Source: an uncultured Bacilli bacterium (GTDB lineage: Bacteria > Bacillota_I > Bacilli_A > RF39 > UBA660). From it: a DNA stretch of 64,000 nt. Within the stretch, counting starts at the first letter, position 1, and every line of letters begins with the position of its first letter. The stretch lies in contig CAKOJN010000008.1 of NCBI GenBank assembly GCA_934090685.1, positions 1 to 64,000 on the forward strand, in the 5' to 3' direction. The notes beneath the pieces are model-generated. The model made no database searches. It saw only the letters and a program-made list of their open reading frames with translations, and was not told where the DNA came from. The position numbers and the translations under genes were made by a program. Shown piece after piece: positions 52,573 through 61,338 of the stretch.

Positions 52573-55500
52573 TAATTACCACCTACCTTAGCATTCCATC
52601 CATTTGTATCATCAAGCATATTTAAGAATGAACTTCCTTTGCATTTGTAGTATGTCGCTCCACTTGGATGTGATACTTTATCATCTCCACAATCAATTAA
52701 TGTTTCATTCAAATAACCACCATTTGATTGCTCTTTTTTATTATATTCTTTTATGCTCTTAATAGTTTCTGTTGTTAATTTATAACTAACTTCTAAATGA
52801 CTATCATTATAAATATTATTTCCACTCTCTTTAGTTACATTAACTAAAGAACCAACATTAACGTTATCACTTTTTTCTATAGTTCCACGAAGATATGGTA
52901 CTTTAACTAAATCAGAATTATACCAATTACTTCTATTTTCTCTTGTGACCGGAAACATATTTTTAAGATTAACATTTCTATATACTATACCAAGTCCTTT
53001 TTTACTATTATTAGTGTTCCATGCAACACAATTACTATCTACAGTACTATAACCATTGCTCGTCATTGTAAAGCACTTATTAGAACATTGTGTTATATCA
53101 ATTTTATTGGCTGCATTAGTTATTGAACAATTGTTTTTCTTTATTGTGTTGTAAACATTATAGTAACATTTATATTCAAATTTTTCAAAAGTAACTTGAG
53201 AACTCTTTTTAGTAGGATATAAATCACTAAATTTATATTTTATATTATTATTTGATTCAGTATCCCTATCAATACTTACTGGATATGAATTATCTGATAG
53301 TTTATGATAATTTTTATTACCACTAACAGAATTAGTGTCTTTTACAATACCTGTAAAATTTTCATAAGAATAACTCTTATTCATAAAATAATCGGTTTGA
53401 TATTTAACCACCATTGTTGAATATATATTTTCAATATCTTTAACATATCCTTTTAATTTCAAATGATTATATTTAGAATATTTATGTTTATATAAGTCAT
53501 TCACTCTTGTTTCATTGCTGTTATCTTTAAAACTTTCTCTAACATTAGTTTTACATGTACTTTCTGTCGTTGTTTTCTCATACTCATAACAGTCATCTGT
53601 ACACCATTTAACTGATTCTTTTTTCTTATTATTACTTTGATTAACATTTTCAGCAAGTTTTACTTGTTTAGTCACTGAACCAATAGTTGGGTTATATTCT
53701 TCACTATATTTTTCATCTTCATCATATGTTACTTCCATTTTTGTTCTAGAAGATGTATCTTTACCATAACTTGTCACCTTGTCTCTTAAGGATGTTTGAG
53801 TAGATTTAGTTACACGATCATCATTTATATTCGAAATATATGACTTTAATTCATCATTTGTATCTAATAAACAATATTCTTTATTAACCCTTAAATTATA
53901 TATTTTCTTAGGATTATTATTATACCAATTTTGATGATTAGCCCATATGTTCCTATCATTAGCTAATTTTGCTTGAAGAGATGCAACATTTGCATTTGCA
54001 CTACTACAACTTGATCTTAGACTACTACATCTTTTTACTGAATCTTCATCATCAGGATTACTTTTGCAAGAATTAGCAGATGCACATATGCTATCCCTGC
54101 TCTTCTTTGCAGCTTCAAGATTTTTTTCATCTTGTGGAATTATATGGTCTCTATATTCATATGGATAATCATAATCATATTTAGCTTCATAATATTGATC
54201 TCTATAAGCAGTTAACTTTTGATTATATTTTTTACCATCTAAAACAGTTGTACATTGTGTAAATCTAACAACAACAGCAGTTAGTTTTTTCCCTTCTGCT
54301 ACCTGATCATCAATTGCTTTTTGCATTTTTAATGTTTTACCTAAATCCAATGTAAACTGCATACCAGCATTTACACTTACTGGAGATGGTACATAAAACT
54401 TAACTTCTTCTCTACAATATGATTTACATATACCTTCATTAGAAAAATTTGTATTTAAATCAGAATCTCTATTATAATTAAATGTTTCATTAGTATCGCA
54501 GTTATTTAAAATACATGCCATATCAGGATCACTTATTGTTCTTTCCTCAAAACTATTTGCTCCTGAATTTGAACTATTGCTACATTCATCTTTAATTTCT
54601 GTTGCTCCTGAAGAACTTGATTTTATATCAGTTTTTTTATTCAAATCATTACATACATCACTTGATTCACATGATTGTTGACAGTTTACATCATTAATGT
54701 TAATAGGAAATACATGTGTTCTCTCATCACCTTCTAATGTGCCTGATTTAGTGTCAAAATCATTACCGTCTATGTATGTTGCCATTACTTGATCTTTAGC
54801 TAATCCAGTTTTTGATGTTCTTGAATATATTCTGAATCTAGCATATGCCTTTGATTCTTTATATTTGAATTCAACTTTTGGTTTAGATGCTGTCACACTA
54901 TAGGAATCAGTTCTTTCTGATAATTCACAAACTTTATAATTATGAATTACAAATGTATAAACATAAGAATCTTTTCCACTTGAATCCTTATTGTTATCTA
55001 TTTTAGTTATTCTATAACAAGTTTTTCCGTCATGAATATCATTACCACTACAATAACCTATTGTTTTATCATAAGCATCTTTAACTGTAATAAGCGTAGT
55101 ACATCCTTTTTCTTTTGTTGGATCACATTTAGCTTTAAAATACTTACTAACAGTTGTTCCTAGCGAAGCAGTAAATTTAACATTCCAAATTTGCTTTTTA
55201 GCAGCTTCCTCAGAAGCTTGTTCCTTTCCTTTATAATCAACCTTAACATTTGCTTTTTCAGTATTGCCGAATCTGCCATCTTGAATTGTTTTATTTCTTT
55301 CATCTATTAAATGTCCGAACAAACTGTATATTGCATCGATTCGACTTTGATACTTACTACTTTCATAACAGTTATGCCAAACAGTTGTGCTCATTCTAAA
55401 AGCACATTTACTCCTATTACAATCATTATTATTTTTGTAATAGCAATCACTCTTAATATATTTTGTATTTGTTCTTTTCCCATTCTTATTTTTCTTTAAA

Positions 55501-56165
55501 TACTCATATACCATTTTATCGTATATTCCTTTAACCTGAGTACCATTAATTTTTTGTCTTGGAAAATAATATTCACCGCTTCTATCTATACTCGGATCAT
55601 CTCCGTCTATATCCGTGAAAACGTTATGTTTTCCAACATCTTTGTATCCGTATCTGGCAGGATCTGCTAAAAAAGTTAACCACATCCTCATTACAGTTGT
55701 AATAACACCATAACTTTCATTATCTTTATTCTTGAAATTAGGATAATTATCTGTTTCATTTATTTGATACATAATTTCAGCTAAACCACATGCTCCATAA
55801 TGAATGTTAGGATCAGCAATTTTTTTACATTGTGTTATATCGATAGATTCTACTAATTTATATTCTTGACCAGTCGGACCATTTTTCCCCATTTGCAAAC
55901 AATACGCCACATCTGTCTTTTTTGTGTTAGGATTATAAATATTGAAAAGTCCTATTGATTTAGCATACTGAATATCATCTTTGATATCATAATTATATGT
56001 CTTAAATGTTCCAATAAATTGTTGTTTTTGATTACCACCGCTATCATTAACTTTATATATTGTAACTTTATCGCCTTCACCAGATGAAGTAACAGCTTTT
56101 ACATTAAATGTAAAACAAAATATAGATATAAATAATAAGAATAATTTTAAATATTTATTTTTCAT
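52572..56165 (-). CDS. Large Cys-rich secreted protein, cassette 1 (B component)
   Basis: A 1197-aa paralogue of the 1124-aa protein. The signal peptide covers about residues 1-24. The N-terminal region has VAYCLQMGK near residue 87 and GVITTVMRMWL near residue 158. Shared blocks follow: GYCSGNDIHDGKTCYRIT, DPDMACILNNCD, YCREEVKFYVPSPVSVNAGM near 585, a charged coiled-coil stretch (about 655-745), LRVNKEYCLLD and ITQCSNKCFTMTSNGYSTVD. There is no C-terminal membrane helix or sortase motif. Many cysteines, mostly conserved between the two copies, suggest a disulfide-linked exported protein. It overlaps the 219-aa gene by four bases. It is the longest gene here. Confidence 0.8.
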   Translation of the reverse strand: MKNKYLKLFLLFISIFCFTFNVKAVTSSGEGDKVTIYKVNDSGGNQKQQFIGTFKTYNYDIKDDIQYAKSIGLFNIYNPNTKKTDVAYCLQMGKNGPTGQEYKLVESIDITQCKKIADPNIHYGACGLAEIMYQINETDNYPNFKNKDNESYGVITTVMRMWLTFLADPARYGYKDVGKHNVFTDIDGDDPSIDRSGEYYFPRQKINGTQVKGIYDKMVYEYLKKNKNGKRTNTKYIKSDCYYKNNNDCNRSKCAFRMSTTVWHNCYESSKYQSRIDAIYSLFGHLIDERNKTIQDGRFGNTEKANVKVDYKGKEQASEEAAKKQIWNVKFTASLGTTVSKYFKAKCDPTKEKGCTTLITVKDAYDKTIGYCSGNDIHDGKTCYRITKIDNNKDSSGKDSYVYTFVIHNYKVCELSERTDSYSVTASKPKVEFKYKESKAYARFRIYSRTSKTGLAKDQVMATYIDGNDFDTKSGTLEGDERTHVFPININDVNCQQSCESSDVCNDLNKKTDIKSSSSGATEIKDECSNSSNSGANSFEERTISDPDMACILNNCDTNETFNYNRDSDLNTNFSNEGICKSYCREEVKFYVPSPVSVNAGMQFTLDLGKTLKMQKAIDDQVAEGKKLTAVVVRFTQCTTVLDGKKYNQKLTAYRDQYYEAKYDYDYPYEYRDHIIPQDEKNLEAAKKSRDSICASANSCKSNPDDEDSVKRCSSLRSSCSSANANVASLQAKLANDRNIWANHQNWYNNNPKKIYNLRVNKEYCLLDTNDELKSYISNINDDRVTKSTQTSLRDKVTSYGKDTSSRTKMEVTYDEDEKYSEEYNPTIGSVTKQVKLAENVNQSNNKKKESVKWCTDDCYEYEKTTTESTCKTNVRESFKDNSNETRVNDLYKHKYSKYNHLKLKGYVKDIENIYSTMVVKYQTDYFMNKSYSYENFTGIVKDTNSVSGNKNYHKLSDNSYPVSIDRDTESNNNIKYKFSDLYPTKKSSQVTFEKFEYKCYYNVYNTIKKNNCSITNAANKIDITQCSNKCFTMTSNGYSTVDSNCVAWNTNNSKKGLGIVYRNVNLKNMFPVTRENRSNWYNSDLVKVPYLRGTIEKSDNVNVGSLVNVTKESGNNIYNDSHLEVSYKLTTETIKSIKEYNKKEQSNGGYLNETLIDCGDDKVSHPSGATYYKCKGSSFLNMLDDTNGWNAKVGGN

Positions 56166-56821
56166 TTCTTACTTTGCTCCTTTTTAAATCCATGAACTTT
56201 ATAAAAATATACAGCAGCTACTAAAACAACTGGAATAACTGCATAATACCAGTTATTTAAAATTCCTTCGAATATTTTAGAAAGTGTACTTTTATTTTCT
56301 TCATCTATTTTCTTTAATTCTTTTTCAAATTTTTCTGGTGTTATATCTTTTGTATCTGTATTCATTTTACATATATCAGAATCTTTATATTCTTCTTGTT
56401 CGCATTCACTAGTTAAAGCATAAAGATTATATGCAGGTACTTTATATTCAATTTCTCTTAATAATTCTCCCTGGCAAGTATCTTTTCCATAAAATCTAAA
56501 AATATATTGTTTTTCTTCATGATGAACTTCACTACCAAGTGCATATCCATTATAATCTTTATCATAATCAACATCATAGAAATCTTTTGTATAAGTATCT
56601 TTAACTTTCAAAGACATTTTTTCATTATATGGAGTAGCAGTCAAAACATAAGCAAATCCAAGATCATCTTCCCCTTTTTTAACTTCATATTTACTATATT
56701 TAATTTCTATTTTTTCTGCTAAATCATTAAGTTCTTTATCATTACATTCTGCATTAACATTCGGAGTAAACATAAAAATTAATGGAAAAAAAATACTTAT
56801 TTTTAATAATTTATTCTTCAT
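56162..56821 (-). CDS. Signal-peptide protein with C-terminal membrane helix, cassette 1 (A component)
   Basis: A 219-aa paralogue of the 220-aa protein at 50514-51176. A signal peptide (about residues 1-24) is followed by an outer domain with CNDKELNDLAEKIEIKY, TATPYNEKMSLKVKDTYTKD and KDTCQGELLREIEYKVPAYN, then one helix (about 190-207) and a basic tail (KKEQSKK). The tight coupling to the large secreted protein in both cassettes suggests a membrane partner or chaperone for it. Function is not known. Confidence 0.78.
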   Translation of the reverse strand: MKNKLLKISIFFPLIFMFTPNVNAECNDKELNDLAEKIEIKYSKYEVKKGEDDLGFAYVLTATPYNEKMSLKVKDTYTKDFYDVDYDKDYNGYALGSEVHHEEKQYIFRFYGKDTCQGELLREIEYKVPAYNLYALTSECEQEEYKDSDICKMNTDTKDITPEKFEKELKKIDEENKSTLSKIFEGILNNWYYAVIPVVLVAAVYFYKVHGFKKEQSKK

Positions 56822-56845
56822 ATGTCACCTACTTTACTTACATTA

Positions 56846-56851
56846 ATTATA
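56846..56851 (-). promoter_or_regulatory. Putative -10 element of cassette 1
   Basis: TATAAT within AAAATATATTATAAT on the minus strand, the same 15-mer as before cassette 2. AAGTAGGTG ribosome regions are also shared between the two leaders. The -35 is weak (TTTAAT). Confidence 0.5.
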
Positions 56852-56890
56852 ATATATTTTTAAATATAATTAAATAACTTTCATTAAAAA

Positions 56891-56914
56891 AATAGATATT
56901 TTTATATATCTATT
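56891..56914 (-). terminator. Terminator of the sortase unit
   Basis: A 9-bp stem AATAGATAT/ATATCTATT with a 6-base loop and a seven-T run on the minus strand, directly after the 213-aa gene. Confidence 0.85.
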
Positions 56915-57556
56915 CTAAATACCATGTTTCATTTTTCTATATTTATTTGTAAACACTAATATTGATACAGTTAAACTTATCGCTATCAATAAAAATTTAA
57001 TACCATAGTCTAGCATAAAATCTAATACTTTGTCTAAAAAAGTTACTTCTTCTGGCGTTGGTTCAGGCAATGGTATTGCTGCATCACCACAAGTATTCTT
57101 AAGTGCTCCTTCAAATAATTCATCTGTTGGTTGTACATCTAAAAATTGATTAGAACAATAAACTGTCTTACATCCTTTCTTAGTATATTCTTCACATCTA
57201 GGATCATTATAAAATTTATTATAATATTTTAATTTGAATCTTATTGTGTTTAAACTACTTCTACATCCAGCATTACTTGGATAAACTATTACTTCCATAC
57301 TAATGCCATCTCTTAAATCACTTATCTTAACTTCATTATCATCATTAGGAAGATAACTTTTATTATTATATTCCAAATATATACCATCAACAACATTATA
57401 AAATGTGACTGTATATTTTGAACTACTCTTAGAATATTCTGTGTTATAAGTAATATTACCTGCTAATTTACCTAATTCAACTATTTTATTATTATCACAT
57501 TCAGCATTAACAAAAACAGGTATTAACAATAATATAAATAATAATATTTTTTTCAT
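56915..57556 (-). CDS. Signal-peptide protein with C-terminal membrane helix, next to sortase
   Basis: A 213-aa protein. The signal peptide ends at VNAEC (about residue 19). The outer domain (about 20-165) holds six cysteines (CDNNK, NAGCRSS, RCEEYTKKGCKTVYCSN). LPEPTPEE near residue 165, a membrane helix (about 187-203) and a basic end (NKYRKMKHGI) follow. The plan matches the 219/220-aa cassette proteins, though the sequence is distant. LPEPT looks a little like a sortase motif but lies about 20 residues from the helix, so I do not call it one. It starts ten bases after the sortase gene. Confidence 0.75.
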   Translation of the reverse strand: MKKILLFILLLIPVFVNAECDNNKIVELGKLAGNITYNTEYSKSSSKYTVTFYNVVDGIYLEYNNKSYLPNDDNEVKISDLRDGISMEVIVYPSNAGCRSSLNTIRFKLKYYNKFYNDPRCEEYTKKGCKTVYCSNQFLDVQPTDELFEGALKNTCGDAAIPLPEPTPEEVTFLDKVLDFMLDYGIKFLLIAISLTVSILVFTNKYRKMKHGI

Positions 57557-57565
57557 TTATTCCTC

Positions 57566-59164
57566 CTAATCCATAAGTACTGCATGTACTACAAGTCTTT
57601 TTTTACCTTTATCAGCACACGTAGATAATGTTAATATTTTATCTCCATATTCTACCTTTTCATTTGATTTTAACGTACTTCTATTTCTTATCATTTTAAC
57701 AAAACTATCAAATTCTTCTTTTGATGAAAACTTAGTTTTTAAATAATCAGTAGTATAATCTATTTTATATATGGAAAATATCTTAAATTTATTACTTTTC
57801 TCTACCGTATCATAAGAAATTATTAAATTGTTTTTATTCTTTCTCCATGATGAAGTCATAACTTTACTTAAACTTCCAAACATAGTTTTATTAGGCATAT
57901 TATGTCCATAAATAACGTTATTAGAATCAAAACTATCATGAGAATTTCTATAATCTAAGAACACCCAACCCATAACTTTCTTTTTCTTATAAAAATCATG
58001 ATTTAGATAATAACTATTATCAGAATGTTGTACTACTGGATAATTAATATTGGTATTATTTACTTTTAAAAATCCAACTGTTTCATTGTTTGTTTTCAAT
58101 AGTTCATTAATAGCATTTTTAAACGTATATTTACTTTTCACTTCTTTTTTAGTTGTCTTATCATTACTAACTGCAGGTTCCGCAATATCTGCATCTTCTA
58201 TAATTGTAGTATCTTCTGTGTCACTAGCGGCATAAGAATTATTAATTATATTATTTCTTACTTCATCAATACTTGCTTTTTCAACAAATTGATATGACTT
58301 TACTATAATTATAGATACTAAACTAACATAAACACCAAATACTGTAATAAGTTTTAAATTATTAAATGTTAATTGTTTGAATAAATTCTTTCTTAAAAAC
58401 GAATTTGAATATATTATTTTAAACTCGCATGTATAATCACTTTTACATTTTTCATTTAAATTTCTTAGCCATTCAAAATTGTTACTTATAAAATTATCAT
58501 AATCATATGCTTGATGTAAAAAAACCATTACATTTCTTGCTTCGTCATTCTTAACTAAATCTACTATACCTTCAATTTTTTCCTTTGAAAAAATATATAT
58601 GTGTATTGCTTTTAAATTATAATTTATTCTTAAAAACTCTTTAATATCACTAAGTAAATTAGGATAATCTTCTTTAATACATAGATTTTTTATATAATAT
58701 AAAGTCTCATAATCAAAAGCATCTACTTGAAGCATAAATCTATCAGATATTTTATTTCTGTTATATGAATTAACTGTTACGCCTTTACTTTCAAACTTAT
58801 TTTTAATGAACTTTGGCATGTAATAACAATCTATTTGTTTTAAACTATCAAGTTCTAAAAATAGTTCATAATCATTAAGAGATATGGTTGATCTAAAATC
58901 TAATTTAAGATTTTCTATTTTTAATACATTCATCATATCTTTAACATATTTAAATGTTACTAGTCTTTTAACATACATAGTTTTAATGTTAGTAAATTGT
59001 TTACAAATATTATTTATATTTTTTTTAAAGTATTTTAGGGTATAAAAAAGAGTATCTTCAAAAAAACTATTTTTATCAACTAATTTAATAACTTCATTAG
59101 AAATAGTTTCATAATTAAAGACAATCATATCATTATCTAATTTTAGAGTAATATATTCTTTCAT
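57566..59164 (-). CDS. Class B-like sortase with large N-terminal cytoplasmic domain
   Basis: A 532-aa protein. The N-terminal 270 residues are a soluble domain I do not recognise, rich in Leu/Lys/Asn, with alternating helices and strands. One membrane helix (about 277-297) and a spacer (about 300-345) follow. The outer sortase domain (about 345-532) has IYGHNMPNKTMFGSL (catalytic His), ILTLSTCADKG (catalytic Cys, about residue 515) and KKRLVVHAVL (catalytic Arg). Extra helices and the TLSTC motif fit the SrtB group. Usual SrtB proteins are about 240 aa, so the N-terminal half is extra. No obvious sortase substrate is in the window. Confidence 0.85.
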   Translation of the reverse strand: MKEYITLKLDNDMIVFNYETISNEVIKLVDKNSFFEDTLFYTLKYFKKNINNICKQFTNIKTMYVKRLVTFKYVKDMMNVLKIENLKLDFRSTISLNDYELFLELDSLKQIDCYYMPKFIKNKFESKGVTVNSYNRNKISDRFMLQVDAFDYETLYYIKNLCIKEDYPNLLSDIKEFLRINYNLKAIHIYIFSKEKIEGIVDLVKNDEARNVMVFLHQAYDYDNFISNNFEWLRNLNEKCKSDYTCEFKIIYSNSFLRKNLFKQLTFNNLKLITVFGVYVSLVSIIIVKSYQFVEKASIDEVRNNIINNSYAASDTEDTTIIEDADIAEPAVSNDKTTKKEVKSKYTFKNAINELLKTNNETVGFLKVNNTNINYPVVQHSDNSYYLNHDFYKKKKVMGWVFLDYRNSHDSFDSNNVIYGHNMPNKTMFGSLSKVMTSSWRKNKNNLIISYDTVEKSNKFKIFSIYKIDYTTDYLKTKFSSKEEFDSFVKMIRNRSTLKSNEKVEYGDKILTLSTCADKGKKRLVVHAVLMD

Positions 59165-59229
59165 ACATCACCTATCATATTTAATATCATATCATAATTT
59201 ACGGTAAAAAAAAATACATAATTAAAAAT

Positions 59230-59249
59230 ATGGAATTATTCTATTCCAT
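59230..59249 (-). terminator. Possible terminator after the thioredoxin-like gene
   Basis: A 7-bp stem ATGGAAT/ATTCCAT with a 6-base loop and an ATTTTTAAT tail on the minus strand, including the stop codon. Confidence 0.5.
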
Positions 59250-59757
59250 ACTTATCTACTAATTTATTTAAAGTTTTATAATCAACCATTTTAAATTCAC
59301 TACTCATTGCTTCTACTGCTTTACCATCTTTAATATATATGAAAAGAGGTGCAGAATTTAATTCATTATCAATATTTGGAAATTTATCTCTTAAAATTTG
59401 TATATATTTATTATTTTTAGTATATTTAGTAACATCAATATATATAATTTTATCAGTTAAATTAGTATTTTCAATTTCTTTGAATAATCTTTTTTCCATA
59501 CTATGAATTTCATTCGAACCAGTATAACTAACATATAATATAGAATCTGATATTTCAGCAACTGCGAAATCAAAATCATCCATATGTATTTGATTTACCA
59601 TTTGATTAGAAAAAATACTTTCTGATAATTTAGAAGACTTATAATTTAAATAAAATGATCTTATAAATATCATTAAAAGAACTACTAATATTGTAACAAC
59701 AATAACAATATAATAATTTTTACTTGGGATTTCTTTTTTCTTAAATAGTTTGATCAT
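59236..59757 (-). CDS. Membrane-anchored thioredoxin-fold-like protein without CxxC
   Basis: A 173-aa protein with a basic N-terminus, one membrane helix (about residues 15-35) and an outer domain that reads like thioredoxin. A strand (SILYVSYTGSNEIHS) lies where the CxxC active site should be, then a helix, a strand (KIIYIDVTKYTKN) and APLFIYIKDGKAVE, the cis-Pro strand region. The cysteines are missing, so it cannot do thiol exchange as a normal thioredoxin. It opens the unit that leads to sortase and Cys-rich exported proteins, so a chaperone or binding role is possible. Confidence 0.65.
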   Translation of the reverse strand: MIKLFKKKEIPSKNYYIVIVVTILVVLLMIFIRSFYLNYKSSKLSESIFSNQMVNQIHMDDFDFAVAEISDSILYVSYTGSNEIHSMEKRLFKEIENTNLTDKIIYIDVTKYTKNNKYIQILRDKFPNIDNELNSAPLFIYIKDGKAVEAMSSEFKMVDYKTLNKLVDKYGIE

Positions 59758-59797
59758 AATATCTCCTTATCTTACAGTTCATATTAATTTTAACACA

Positions 59798-60673
59798 CTA
59801 TTTTCTCTTTTTCAAATTATTTAAGTAAATATTTATATTTCTATCAAGAACTTTTTTGCCTCTCCAGTAACTTGAATTAGATGAATATTTCTTCTTATAT
59901 TCTTCATCAGACATATTTAAAAATTCTTCATAATCTATGTCGTTTTTTATTGTTTTAATTTTGTTATTGTATGGACAAACGCTAATACATATGTCACATC
60001 CATATATACAATTATTAAAATATTTGTAATCATTTTCATCGACTTTTTTACTTTGAGTTAAGTAACTTAAACATCTTTTAGCATTTAAAATACCATTTTC
60101 ATTTAGAGCATGAGTTGGGCATTTTTCAATACATCTATCGCAACTAATACACTTGCTATTTTTTATCTTATCGCCTTCAATTATTGCATCAGTTAAAATT
60201 TCCCCTATAAAAAAATATGAACCTATGTCTTCATTTATTAATAAATTGTTTTTACCAAAAAATCCAAGACCGGCGTTGTATGCTAGTAACCTTTCATCTA
60301 AAGGATTATTATCTACGAATGTTTTATATATATGTCCTTTGTTTTTTAGATATTTACATATATCTTCCATTTTTTCTTTTAATTCTAAATGATAATCTTT
60401 ACCATAAGCACATGAACTCAAACTAACAGTTGATTCATCACTAAAGTCTACTTTACTATAACTAACTAAAATAACTATTGCTGTGTTATAAATATTATAT
60501 TTTTCATTAGTGAGTGTTTTATCAGATAAATCTCCTGCTTGAAAAGAACACCTATAATCTAATTTTTCTTGTGTTTTATATTTATCATATGGTATTTGTA
60601 AATTCTTAATGTTACAAAAACCAATTTTATCAATATTATTATTTTTACTAATCTTTATTATTTCTTCTTTCAT
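59798..60673 (-). CDS. queG: Epoxyqueuosine reductase QueG
   Basis: A 291-aa enzyme for the last step of queuosine tRNA modification; it uses cobalamin and two 4Fe-4S clusters. The ferredoxin motifs CISCDRCIEKCP and CIYGCDICISVCP and the preceding FGKNNLLINEDIGSYFFIGE segment are diagnostic. It lacks the C-terminal HEAT part of longer homologues. The start is the ATG at 60673, which matches the family N-terminus (KIGFCNI follows). The frame is open to a TTG at 60748, but that extension has no family match. No ribosome site precedes the ATG, and a -10-like TGTTATTAT ends six bases before it, suggesting a leaderless mRNA. Confidence 0.9.
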   Translation of the reverse strand: MKEEIIKISKNNNIDKIGFCNIKNLQIPYDKYKTQEKLDYRCSFQAGDLSDKTLTNEKYNIYNTAIVILVSYSKVDFSDESTVSLSSCAYGKDYHLELKEKMEDICKYLKNKGHIYKTFVDNNPLDERLLAYNAGLGFFGKNNLLINEDIGSYFFIGEILTDAIIEGDKIKNSKCISCDRCIEKCPTHALNENGILNAKRCLSYLTQSKKVDENDYKYFNNCIYGCDICISVCPYNNKIKTIKNDIDYEEFLNMSDEEYKKKYSSNSSYWRGKKVLDRNINIYLNNLKKRK

Positions 60674-60679
60674 AATTAA

Positions 60680-60708
60680 ATAATAACATAAATAAATGGA
60701 AATTTTAA
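60680..60708 (-). promoter_or_regulatory. Promoter giving a leaderless queG transcript (putative)
   Basis: TTAAAA (60708-60703), a 17-base spacer and TATTAT (60685-60680), with extended TGT. Six bases separate the -10 from the ATG, so transcription should start at the A of the start codon. Confidence 0.45.
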
Positions 60709-60725
60709 TATTTTTATTATATAAT
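60697..60725 (+). promoter_or_regulatory. Promoter of the HD-domain gene
   Basis: TGGAAA (60697-60702), a 17-base spacer and TATAAT (60720-60725). A GAGAGG ribosome site follows. It overlaps the divergent queG promoter. Confidence 0.6.
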
Positions 60726-60742
60726 ATTTGAGAGGTATTGAT

Positions 60743-61312
60743 ATGCAAGAGAAATTTAATAAAGAAATTAGTTATATAAAAAATGAGAGAATTAAAAATA
60801 GTTTAATTACGATGATTAATCTTTTACCCGAATATTTTTTTCATGTACCAGCATCTTCAACAGGCAAATATCATCCATCTTTCTCTTTAAACGAAGGTGG
60901 TCTTTTAAGACATACAAAAGCGGCAGTTAGAATAGCGAAAGAACTTCTGGATGATGAAAGCTTAAATAACTTTAGTGATGATGAGAAAGACTTAATCATT
61001 ATGGCAATAACACTTCATGATGGTCTTAAGCATGGTAGAGTTAAAAGTGAATATACTGTGTTTGAACATCCTATAATTATGAGTGAATATATAAAAGAAA
61101 ATAAGAATAAGTTAGAACTTACTGATGATGAGACTGACCTGGTGTGTAGATGTATTGAAACTCATATGGGGCCATTCACAAAAAATTATAAGGGTGAGGA
61201 AATATTGAAAAAACCTAAAGATAAATATCAAAGATTTGTTCACATGTGTGATTACTTATCAAGTAAGAAATTTTTAGATATTAAGTTTGAAAATGATGAA
61301 ATTATATATTAA
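60743..61312 (+). CDS. HD-domain phosphohydrolase
   Basis: A 189-aa cytoplasmic HD-domain protein. Metal-site residues are seen in GGLLRHTKAAVRI (His), ITLHDGLKHG (the HD pair) and later in EHPIIMSEYI and CIETHMGPF. The length and motif order match a small HD family common in Bacillota (possible nucleotidase or RNase-type). The substrate is unknown. The start is the ATG at 60743; the TTG at 60728 lies in the GAGAGG ribosome site. It is divergent from queG with overlapping promoters. Confidence 0.82.
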   Translation: MQEKFNKEISYIKNERIKNSLITMINLLPEYFFHVPASSTGKYHPSFSLNEGGLLRHTKAAVRIAKELLDDESLNNFSDDEKDLIIMAITLHDGLKHGRVKSEYTVFEHPIIMSEYIKENKNKLELTDDETDLVCRCIETHMGPFTKNYKGEEILKKPKDKYQRFVHMCDYLSSKKFLDIKFENDEIIY

Positions 61313-61337
61313 AAGATGATTTTTGCAACCATCTTTT
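61311..61337 (+). terminator. Terminator of the HD-domain gene
   Basis: Stem AAAAGATG/CATCTTTT with a loop of 11 bases and a T-run. It sits between convergent genes and may serve both. Confidence 0.65.
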
Positions 61338-61338
61338 T

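Noticed and set aside
57050..57080. LPEPT as a sortase motif in the 213-aa protein
   Set aside because: The residues do not match LPxTG well and the membrane helix begins about 20 residues later, not directly after.
60674..60748. Longer N-terminus of queG from a TTG codon
   Set aside because: The added residues do not match the family and overlap the divergent promoter region; the family N-terminus fits the ATG at 60673.
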